A stretch of 64,000 nt of DNA from a virus. The stretch is taken from positions 62,001-126,000 of the IMG/VR virus record IMGVR_UViG_3300034107_000725; one strand, given 5' to 3'. Position numbers and translations under genes: made by a program. The notes below the pieces were generated by a model. That model did no database searches. It was not told where the DNA came from and was given only the letters and a program-made list of their open reading frames with translations. Positions 56,757 to 64,000 of the stretch are shown piece after piece (within the stretch, counting starts at the first letter, position 1; the number at the start of each line of letters is the position of its first letter).

Positions 56757-58368
56757 GCTCCAGACTCACACCGTTGAACAACCGGATAGCGATATCACCG
56801 CGTTCATTCTGAGCTGCAACCGACTCGACCTGCTATCACGCACGGTCGAGTCGTTCTTACAGACTCGGGACATGCCAACCAAGATCGTAATCCTGGACGA
56901 CAGCGGTGTGGATGGTGTGTTTGAACTGCTGGTTCAGCGTTACGGACAGATCGCAGATATCGTTTGCTTCCCAGAGAACCGTGGTCTCTGGTGGGCCAAG
57001 GATTTCATGATCTCGTACTGCTTCACCAAGTACATCTTTTACATAGAAGATGACTGGCTGTTCTTGCAGCCCGGTTACCTGATTAGATCTAAAGCGATCC
57101 TTGAAAAGGATCGTACAATCGGTTCGATTGATCTTTCGTGGCGGACGTTTGAAGAAGAGGGCATGGACGCTTACGACCCTGAACTGGTCGACGATGCCTA
57201 CTTCCACAAAAAGCCTTGGCAGATTACCGAAGGACACTTGCACTGGTTCTGCTGGCAGGGCAGTCCGAATCTAAAACGTCGGGAAGACCTGATCCTGCTG
57301 GGCCGGGTTGAGAGCTATTACACCGAGTGGAATATCGATCGCAAGTTCTATGCCCTGGGTCTAAGAGGTGTTTATCTCAAGGACCGGTATGTAACACACC
57401 TGGGCGACTTCGCCAGCTTGATGGTGAACAAACGCCCGAACGAGCAGAACACTCCAGAAATCTTATATCCAGAAGAGCTGAAGGCTAACAGGTTATTCCC
57501 GGCTTTCGACTACTACGGATTAGATCAGGTGGCTTTAGACATTCGCGGAGATGTTCCAAGGCATCGACAAAATAAGCAGGTGCTGGTGACTTGTGTGCTC
57601 GACATCGGGCGAGAAGCCTACGATCGCCGAAGTTTCCTGGATCACTACATCGAAGGTTTGGAACAGCTGATTGAGCTAAACCGACCGCTGGTTATCTTTG
57701 TAGACGATCGGTACTACATAGATGTCTTAAAGCTCACGGGCGGTCGTCCGATAAAGGTCATCTCGGTTGCTCCGGAACTGATCAAGTGGCGACCCATCTA
57801 TCCACGACTAAAGGAAATCTGCGAGTCCAAGCAGTGGGCATCACAATCAGACTGGATGCAGGGAAGCATCATCCAATCCCCTGATTACATAGGATTGACG
57901 CTGCACAAGATGGAACTGTTGATGCACTGCGTCAATCACAGCGTATTCCGTTCTGACTCTTATTACTGGGTTGATGCCGGTATGTGTCGCAGCTACCACG
58001 TGAGCAATCTTCGTGGCTGTGATTTTGACAAGCTGCCAGCGACGCGATTCTTTATGACTACGTTTCCGTATCCCATGCCAGAGTCTGTTCCAGAGATGCA
58101 CGGCTATTCTCGTAACGGATTTCTGGAACTTTGCGGGCGTATTCCAAACACAGTTTGCAGGGCTACCATTTTCGGTGGCACCAAGCAGGCTATCTCTGAC
58201 GTGTATGTGCAGTACAATGAGTTCTTGAAGCAATCACTTGCAGCAGGGTATATCGGAACAGAAGAGGCAATTTTCTCTGGGTTGGCTATCACCCGCCAGG
58301 AACTGTTCAATCTGGTCCCTATGCATACCGGCGACATTCGGAACTATCTCAACACGTTACGCCACTGA
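56746..58368 (+). CDS. GT2 glycosyltransferase fused to HtrL/YibB-like domain
   Basis: Residues 15 to about 270 form a GT2-like domain ([37 protein letters not shown] with the acidic cluster near residue 102). Residues about 280-540 resemble the HtrL/YibB family, found in lipopolysaccharide loci: [45 protein letters not shown]. That family is thought to be glycosyltransferase-like, so this would be a double glycosyltransferase. The start overlaps the preceding GT-methyltransferase, so both come from one message. Confidence 0.75.
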   Translation: MPNKLQTHTVEQPDSDITAFILSCNRLDLLSRTVESFLQTRDMPTKIVILDDSGVDGVFELLVQRYGQIADIVCFPENRGLWWAKDFMISYCFTKYIFYIEDDWLFLQPGYLIRSKAILEKDRTIGSIDLSWRTFEEEGMDAYDPELVDDAYFHKKPWQITEGHLHWFCWQGSPNLKRREDLILLGRVESYYTEWNIDRKFYALGLRGVYLKDRYVTHLGDFASLMVNKRPNEQNTPEILYPEELKANRLFPAFDYYGLDQVALDIRGDVPRHRQNKQVLVTCVLDIGREAYDRRSFLDHYIEGLEQLIELNRPLVIFVDDRYYIDVLKLTGGRPIKVISVAPELIKWRPIYPRLKEICESKQWASQSDWMQGSIIQSPDYIGLTLHKMELLMHCVNHSVFRSDSYYWVDAGMCRSYHVSNLRGCDFDKLPATRFFMTTFPYPMPESVPEMHGYSRNGFLELCGRIPNTVCRATIFGGTKQAISDVYVQYNEFLKQSLAAGYIGTEEAIFSGLAITRQELFNLVPMHTGDIRNYLNTLRH

Positions 58369-58395
58369 CACCTTCCCGCTTACGGAGTCATACGG

Positions 58396-59367
58396 ATGTT
58401 ACCGGACGGAACCTCACCGCTCACATTACCTACGGAAACGCTGACCGCAGAACAGCAGAACACCATCCGACCAAAACAGACGGTCATAGACGGTTGTCCT
58501 GTTCTTCCAAAGCTCCAATGTCATGAAGTTCAGATGGGCCAAGACGCTCGACTGATCTGGAACTTTAAGAATCCACAGGGTGAATTCGTGGATTTAACAG
58601 ATGCTTTAAGTTACTCCAGTGCTTCTGGAGCCACATTTGACGCAGTCGGAACACCTGGACAAGGTGTGACGCTTCGTATGCGTGAACTGAGCGGTGCAGA
58701 TTACCGTGACGAGATCTATTCAATCAACGTCACGGTGTTGGATGCAGCTAGCGGTTTGGTACGAGCCGACTCGTTACCCGATGCTATCGTTCGAGCTCCT
58801 GGTGTTTACATGGAAGAGTGGGGTGTGTTTACGTCAGAAGGTCGCATGTTGTTTAGCAACCAGTGCTGCACCTTCGTGCGTCGTGGTTTGTTTGGTGTAG
58901 ACACTGATCCAACCAAGCGAAATCTAGGCCCACCGACACTGGAAGAGATTCGCATGGCACTGAGAGACAACGCCCCGCAAGATAACATGTTGCTCGACGA
59001 AGTGGAGTTTGATGCAGCTGAGATCGCTCAGGCGGTTCTGCGGCCCATTCAGTATTGGAACGAAACCCCACCACCCATCCAACCTATGCTGACAACCAAG
59101 ACGTTTCCATTTCGGGAAATGTGGATGCTTGGGATTCAGTCTTACCTGTTCAGCATGGCCGCCAACCATTACAGACGAAACCAACTTGCTTACTCAGCTG
59201 GTGGCATGTCTGTGGATGATAAGAATAAAGAACAACAGTATCTGGCTGCCGGTAACATGCTACAGCAGCAGTTCCGCGAGATGCTGAGAGCCAAAAAGAT
59301 TGAGATCAACATCAGTCTGTTTTCGGGTAGCTTGGGCTCACCATACGGCAGCATGTTCTATTCCTGA
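58396..59367 (+). CDS. Structural protein upstream of the sheath (323 aa)
   Basis: CGGAG lies ahead of the ATG. The 323-residue protein has an N-terminal beta region (DARLIWNFKNPQGEFVDLTDALS) and a helical C-terminal half with QQYLAAGNMLQQQFREMLRAKKIEIN. It lies with three more small proteins directly before the sheath gene, the place for neck, head-completion or tail-terminator proteins. No specific family was recognised. Confidence 0.55.
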   Translation: MLPDGTSPLTLPTETLTAEQQNTIRPKQTVIDGCPVLPKLQCHEVQMGQDARLIWNFKNPQGEFVDLTDALSYSSASGATFDAVGTPGQGVTLRMRELSGADYRDEIYSINVTVLDAASGLVRADSLPDAIVRAPGVYMEEWGVFTSEGRMLFSNQCCTFVRRGLFGVDTDPTKRNLGPPTLEEIRMALRDNAPQDNMLLDEVEFDAAEIAQAVLRPIQYWNETPPPIQPMLTTKTFPFREMWMLGIQSYLFSMAANHYRRNQLAYSAGGMSVDDKNKEQQYLAAGNMLQQQFREMLRAKKIEINISLFSGSLGSPYGSMFYS

Positions 59368-59387
59368 GCACAAAAGGAGTCTGGGCC

Positions 59388-60305
59388 ATGCCGGAAGGAA
59401 TGGTAAATTTACCTACCAATATTATCAGCAACGAGAACTTTGCAGTCTCTTGCGAACCTAATCAGTGCGTACCTGACTGTGCCAACGTATTTGAAATGGT
59501 ACACGTCTCGTATCTGATTCGCGGCGGCACGCGTGTTATGTGGACGTTGACTGACTCGTTTAATGATCCAACTCCGTGGTTGTTTCAGCTGCAAGCCAGT
59601 CGAGTGGCAAACCAAAACGCGGACGACTGGGAAAACATCGGGCTGCCTGTAGAGAATTCCTGCTACGCGATTGATGCGACAAAGCAAAACTACGCAAAAG
59701 CCCCACAAGATGCTCACTATCGGATTAAACTGACTACCCCGCAGGCAACGTATTACTCCAATCCTACGGCGGCGGCTGGCATTTTAATGCCCAGAGACTG
59801 GCGACTGGCTCAAGAAATTATACGTAAAGAGCGGATACGTTTCAGATACAGCTCACAGGATGGTTATCTGCTGAAACGTCGAATTACAGGTGCAGACTGT
59901 CCGAGGTGTCTGGACTTACAGACGATGGAAGTTACCGATCCTTACTGCACACAATGTTGGGGCACAGGTAAAGAATGTGGTTACTACTATCCACTGGGCT
60001 GCATCTGGGCCGACTTGTCGCCCGTTACTCGCAAGAAGAACTTGGATGACCAAGGCATGCGAGGTACGGTTCAAGACGTCATAGTTGCCGGACGCATGTT
60101 GATGCTTCCGCTGCTTGACGAAATGGATGTCTGGGTAAGCCGAAAGACAGATGATCGTTACTATATTCAGGCCATCAAGGGTGTGGCGGAAATCCGGGGT
60201 GTCCCGCTTATTGCCACCGTAGAGATGCGGCCAGCACCCTACACGGATGTGATCTACAACATTCCTATTCCGCAACAAGACGCTTGGTTACAACAAACTT
60301 GCTGA
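59388..60305 (+). CDS. Connector-region protein with four-cysteine zinc-ribbon motif
   Basis: This 305-residue protein has a C-P-R-C (residues 170-173) and C-T-Q-C (187-190) pair 13 residues apart, followed by GTGKECGYYYPLGCIWADL with further cysteines. A zinc-binding knuckle in a connector or neck protein is the likely reading. The rest is beta-rich (SYLIRGGTRVMWTLTDSFND, LIATVEMRPAPYTDV). Gene order places it between head and sheath genes. GGAG precedes the ATG. Confidence 0.55.
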   Translation: MPEGMVNLPTNIISNENFAVSCEPNQCVPDCANVFEMVHVSYLIRGGTRVMWTLTDSFNDPTPWLFQLQASRVANQNADDWENIGLPVENSCYAIDATKQNYAKAPQDAHYRIKLTTPQATYYSNPTAAAGILMPRDWRLAQEIIRKERIRFRYSSQDGYLLKRRITGADCPRCLDLQTMEVTDPYCTQCWGTGKECGYYYPLGCIWADLSPVTRKKNLDDQGMRGTVQDVIVAGRMLMLPLLDEMDVWVSRKTDDRYYIQAIKGVAEIRGVPLIATVEMRPAPYTDVIYNIPIPQQDAWLQQTC

Positions 60306-60313
60306 GGTAATTG

Positions 60314-60601
60314 ATGCCATACATTCCACGATCCATAGCTCCAAGTGGTATGATTGATCCAGCGACTGTGCCTCGAGCTCCGCGATCTGCAGCTGCTAAG
60401 CCACCCGTGGCTTACGCTGGCGGGGGTAAAGACAATCCAACGACCAAGTCTGACAGTGGCCGCCAAAAGATGGTTAATCGAATCAACATGGTTGACTGGG
60501 ACGTGGAGCCTGTCAAAGTTTACAAACAACTGACTGACAAGGAGCTGGATATCGATGAGCACAGCCGAATGGTGTCCCCCGGCAGGAACTCCGCCCAGTA
60601 A
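60314..60601 (+). CDS. Small basic protein (95 aa), connector region
   Basis: GAGGTA lies just ahead of the ATG at 60314. The 95-residue product is Pro/Lys/Ser-rich and probably disordered at the N-terminus (PRSIAPSGMIDPATVPRAPRS), with a short helical C-terminus (VYKQLTDKELDIDEHSRM). It overlaps the next gene by 47 bases in another frame. Gene order suggests a tail-completion protein. No family was recognised. Confidence 0.55.
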   Translation: MPYIPRSIAPSGMIDPATVPRAPRSAAAKPPVAYAGGGKDNPTTKSDSGRQKMVNRINMVDWDVEPVKVYKQLTDKELDIDEHSRMVSPGRNSAQ

Positions 60602-61289
60602 AGATGCTTGCAAACCTCAAAGCACAATCGATGTTGATTATCTGTGCGACAACGGTTGGCAACCGTTACTCATCACAGGGTTCCTCCGCGACTTGTTGAT
60701 TCGCCAGTGGGCGAATCCTCAGAACATCATAAGTCCTGAGATGAAACAATACGTATGGAGCGAGCAAGCGTCTTCCGGTATATTAATTGAAAGCGTGTAT
60801 CGTTATCGTGCAGACCTCGTCGAGAAGCGTCCAGCGATCATGATTAAACGTAACTCGTATCGGAACATGCAAACCGGGTTTGCCGGTCAGTCGATAGGAG
60901 CGGGCATTGCGGCATATCCAAACGAAAAGGGTGCGATCAGCCGCCACTCGACCCTGATGATAGGGTCGCACACTCTTTTCTGCATCCACGCAACGGGTGC
61001 TTCAGCAGAGATACTCGCGTCGGAAGTTGTCACTCACCTGATTGGCTGCTTATATCCGATTCGCATGCATCTCGGACTGAGACAATTCTCAGTAACAGAA
61101 GTCGGTGCGATCCAAGAGCTTGAAGAGTCTCGGGAGCACTATGTGGTTCCAGTCACTGTCGGATGGGGTTACGAACACGTCTGGGAGTTGAAGCTGGAAT
61201 CACTTCCACTGCAAGCTGTTTCACTTACAGGGCTGCTTGGTCCGGACGCAAATGATGTTGCTCTGGGCACAAGCTATCAAGGCCCGTGA
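60555..61289 (+). CDS. Tail-terminator-like protein (244 aa)
   Basis: This protein is mixed alpha/beta with a long central strand-helix part (HTLFCIHATGASAEILASEVVTHLIGCLYPIRMHLGLRQFSV) and a C-terminal strand pair (YVVPVTVGWGYEHVWELKLE). This is consistent with the tail-terminator or completion fold that precedes sheath genes. Its start lies within the previous gene (47-base overlap). The family is not certain. Confidence 0.5.
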   Translation: MSTAEWCPPAGTPPSKDACKPQSTIDVDYLCDNGWQPLLITGFLRDLLIRQWANPQNIISPEMKQYVWSEQASSGILIESVYRYRADLVEKRPAIMIKRNSYRNMQTGFAGQSIGAGIAAYPNEKGAISRHSTLMIGSHTLFCIHATGASAEILASEVVTHLIGCLYPIRMHLGLRQFSVTEVGAIQELEESREHYVVPVTVGWGYEHVWELKLESLPLQAVSLTGLLGPDANDVALGTSYQGP

Positions 61290-61322
61290 TTTCCGAGTAT
61301 CTAGGCTATGGAGGCCTGACAC

Positions 61323-64000
61323 ATGGCGACGTATGTTTTACCTCAGGTTCTGGTTTTCCAGGACTTCACGATTCAACCCGCTGTTGCTGCCAATCCCCTG
61401 TCTGCTCACATTGCAGGCGGTCACGCTTACCTGGTTCGCGAGAGCGAAACCAACGAACGTGAATTTGGAAACATTGGCTTGTACGACAACGCTGTCGACA
61501 ACTCAACGCTTTGGCCAAATCGCCCCGCTGGCGGCATTGTAGACCCAACCTACACAAAGCTCTTCGTCGAAAACGCACTGCTAAGATATTTCGACGACGC
61601 ACTTAGCGGCGGCGACACCATTAGCGTTGTAGGCGATTATCCTAACCGGATTGAGGCTTACAATACCATCTTTGCCACAGGCAATGGGTACAACCGTTCC
61701 AGCACTCTTTACGACCGGGACGTGCAGATTGGCGACGTGATTCGCGTTCGCGGTGTGTGCTCGGTTGGCGGCGTTGAGCATGTCCTTTGGACCTACGTCC
61801 GTGGGTTGGTCGCTAACACAGTTGCCGCAGGTATTGCCGCAGCAACTGTCGACGCAGCTAACGAAGGTACTTACAATCCTACGGCTACGGCTGTTCAGAC
61901 TGACGGGGCTTTGAACTGTGTCCACGCAACCGCAACCGGTACAAACTATGACGGTTTGCCAAGCGGACACCTTGGAGAAATTTACACGATTCGTGTAACG
62001 GACAGTTCCATCAGTGGTGACTTTACAACGGCACGCTTGCGTGTGATCTCTGGCAGTGGTACTGACGATCAAATCACAGTCACACCTGCCGCAGCAGGGG
62101 CAGAAACGACAATTGGTACTCGCGGGTTGACTGTGACCTTCCTCAAATATGGGGGTGGTAACAGCTGTTCGCTTTCCGCGGCTAACGAAGACATCTCTGC
62201 CGACGACCTGATTGCCGGGCAGGAATTCCAAGTTGCGGTGTCCCAAGATTTTGATCCGACAACAGTGACGTCCAACACTGGTGGTACTTACACTGGAAGT
62301 AACGACACTACGTACATCATAAAGGTTACCAAAGGCGGCAAGTTCGCTGGCGGTGCTCCTGAGATCACAGTCACCACCACCAACGGTGTAGACCAGAGCG
62401 GTCCTCACATCGTTACAGGTACTGGTTCTGCAATCGCCATCGGTACCCAAGGCGTCACCATTACGTTTGGTACTTCTGCGGGTCTCGCCCTAGGCGATCG
62501 TTTCTACATTGGCGTGACAAGCGTTACGGCTGCCGAAATCAACACCATAGTGCTAGGTCACAACCTAGACCCAGATTTCATAGACGGTGATGAAGTCAGC
62601 GTCGAGCTTTACATCCGCAAACCTTTGCTGGAAGTAACAGCTAACCGTACTGGTATGGCTCCGTTAACCAACTGGGAACAGTCGGAAACCGAGATCACTG
62701 TCAAGTCCGGTATCGTTGCTTACGACGCCAGTTGGACCGACGAAGGCCAACCACTGCCGCTGGATGTTTACTCCTCCGCGACTCTGGACTACGGTAACCT
62801 GTATGTTCAGTATCGTGCCTGGTTGCCAACACTGGCCAGTCAAGTCAACAGCATCATCGACGTCGCAACCATTGACGATATCTCCGGTGCTCTCACACCT
62901 GACAACCCGCTGAAGTGGGGCGTGTTCAAGGCTCTCACCAACAGCAACGGCACTCCTGTGCTTTACACAGCTGTGCTCAATCCTGACGACGTCAACACCT
63001 GGGACGAAGTGCTTGAAGTCCTGCTGTCTCGCGACGACGCTTATGGTTTGGTACCACTGACCCGTAATCCAACGGTGATTGGGCTGTACCAGGCTCACGT
63101 GAACAGCTGCTCGTCTCCAACTGAAGGTCTGTGGCGTGTGGCCTGGGTTAACCTGAAGGGTATTCCGGAAATTCCGGTAGTGTCTGCAGGTTCTACCGTG
63201 GCTAACCACTTGATCGCAACAACCACGGACGGACAAGTAGCCTTGGCCGTGTTTGAAGACGACCCACAAACCACCGGTTCACAGTACACCATCTGTCGTG
63301 TACCTACGGCCAACGTCAACTTCCTGACAAACGATGTCATCCCTGGTGACATTGTGCGTGCTCTTTACACCGGCGATGGTTTTGGTAACTACACCTACAG
63401 CGAATTCGTTGTAGATGAAGTGCAGTCAGAAAACCAACTTCGGGTTAAGACTGGCCCAGATGCTCCACAAAGCATTCCGGCAAAGATTGAGATCTGGCGT
63501 AACCTGTCAGCAACTCAAGAAGCCATTGAAATTGGTCAGACTGCTGGTGCTTACTCTAACCGGCGTGTTCGTGCCACCTGGCCCGACCTGATCGAATCTG
63601 ACGGCCTTGTTCAAGAAGGTTACTTCCTGAACGCTGCCTTGGCTGGGCTATCCTCTGGTGTGCTGCCACAACAAGGTTTGACCCACCTGTCCATCTCGGG
63701 CTTCTCCAGTACACAGCGTACGAACGATAAGTTCAACCGCCCACAACTGAATCAAATGGCTCTGGATGGCGTCTGGATTGTAGAGCAAACCATCTCAGGT
63801 CAGATCTACACCCGACACGCTCTGACCACTGGCGTCTACAGTGACATCAACCAACGTGAAGAAATGCTGACCCGTAACGTGGACAGCATCAGCTACCGCT
63901 TCAAGGATTTCTTTGCCCCATACATTGGTGTTACCAACGTGACTCCAAGCATGGAAGCTCAAATTCGTCTAGGATTAGGTGCATTGATTTCCACTCTGCA
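61323..64000 (+). CDS. Tail sheath protein, 3'-truncated by window edge
   Basis: GGAGGC (61310-61315) precedes the ATG, and the frame runs open for 892 codons to the edge. The C-terminal part matches contractile-tail sheath proteins: AGLSSGVLPQQGLTHLSISGF, QLNQMALDGVWIVEQTISGQIYTRHALTTG and LTRNVDSISYRFKDFF. Residues about 150-410 hold inserted immunoglobulin-like repeats (GGTYTGSNDTTYIIKVTKGG, TIGTRGLTVTFL, AIGTQGVTITFG), probably exposed on the tail. It shows that the phage is a myovirus. The next genes outside the window should include a tail tube protein. Confidence 0.85.
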   Translation, partial: MATYVLPQVLVFQDFTIQPAVAANPLSAHIAGGHAYLVRESETNEREFGNIGLYDNAVDNSTLWPNRPAGGIVDPTYTKLFVENALLRYFDDALSGGDTISVVGDYPNRIEAYNTIFATGNGYNRSSTLYDRDVQIGDVIRVRGVCSVGGVEHVLWTYVRGLVANTVAAGIAAATVDAANEGTYNPTATAVQTDGALNCVHATATGTNYDGLPSGHLGEIYTIRVTDSSISGDFTTARLRVISGSGTDDQITVTPAAAGAETTIGTRGLTVTFLKYGGGNSCSLSAANEDISADDLIAGQEFQVAVSQDFDPTTVTSNTGGTYTGSNDTTYIIKVTKGGKFAGGAPEITVTTTNGVDQSGPHIVTGTGSAIAIGTQGVTITFGTSAGLALGDRFYIGVTSVTAAEINTIVLGHNLDPDFIDGDEVSVELYIRKPLLEVTANRTGMAPLTNWEQSETEITVKSGIVAYDASWTDEGQPLPLDVYSSATLDYGNLYVQYRAWLPTLASQVNSIIDVATIDDISGALTPDNPLKWGVFKALTNSNGTPVLYTAVLNPDDVNTWDEVLEVLLSRDDAYGLVPLTRNPTVIGLYQAHVNSCSSPTEGLWRVAWVNLKGIPEIPVVSAGSTVANHLIATTTDGQVALAVFEDDPQTTGSQYTICRVPTANVNFLTNDVIPGDIVRALYTGDGFGNYTYSEFVVDEVQSENQLRVKTGPDAPQSIPAKIEIWRNLSATQEAIEIGQTAGAYSNRRVRATWPDLIESDGLVQEGYFLNAALAGLSSGVLPQQGLTHLSISGFSSTQRTNDKFNRPQLNQMALDGVWIVEQTISGQIYTRHALTTGVYSDINQREEMLTRNVDSISYRFKDFFAPYIGVTNVTPSMEAQIRLGLGALISTL

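Overview
The window is a stretch of a large tailed bacteriophage with a contractile tail (myovirus-type, class Caudoviricetes). The evidence is a tail sheath at the right edge, an HK97-like major capsid protein, a T4 gp21-like prohead protease, a 3030-residue collagen-like tail fibre, and a phage-borne multisubunit RNA polymerase. Nearly every gene lies on the plus strand, tightly packed with ATGA/TGATG overlaps and AAGGAG-type ribosome sites; csrA is the one clear exception. No terminase or portal was recognised, so the genome extends well beyond the window. The host cannot be named. A B12-dependent ribonucleotide reductase, CsrA and Shine-Dalgarno sites only say it is a bacterium, probably one with cobalamin and Csr biology.

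Bases 1-16,280 hold metabolic and accessory genes: three glycosyltransferases or glycosyltransferase-like proteins, three sulfotransferases, flavin-dependent thymidylate synthase (thyX), an HTH-metallophosphoesterase, a SprT-like metalloprotease, a solo LuxR-type HTH protein, a SET-domain protein, a phosphoribosyltransferase-HAD fusion and a class II ribonucleotide reductase. Two gaps hold structured RNA. Bases 1832-2041 contain a long hairpin followed by a tRNA-like fold. Bases 10006-10206 contain a closed, multi-stem RNA behind a TATAAT promoter; it is rich in GGA triplets and lies about 1.1 kb from a minus-strand csrA with its own terminator.

Bases 16,343-36,400 hold the RNA polymerase module. 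Beta and the N-terminal half of beta' (with NADFDGD) are fused in one 1479-residue protein. The C-terminal half of beta' is a separate 1060-residue protein that continues into a proline-rich linker and a Gly/Ala-rich hydrophobic tail. Neighbouring proteins carry similar glycine-rich hydrophobic segments and a recurrent K-x-A motif. This suggests an internal-virion, co-ejected polymerase.

Bases 36,409-42,510 are the head module (protease, scaffold-like protein, small head proteins, major capsid protein with flanking RNA hairpins). Bases 42,609-58,370 place the collagen-like fibre (Gly-Ala-Thr/Ser repeats, five copies of a globular domain) between glycosyltransferase and methyltransferase fusions. 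With the sulfotransferases this suggests a phage-encoded glycan-decoration system for the fibre. Bases 58,396-64,000 hold connector or tail-completion proteins and the truncated sheath gene.

A 15-base near-palindrome, TAAAATCCGGAATTA, recurs in gaps and in two places supplies the stop codon of the preceding gene.
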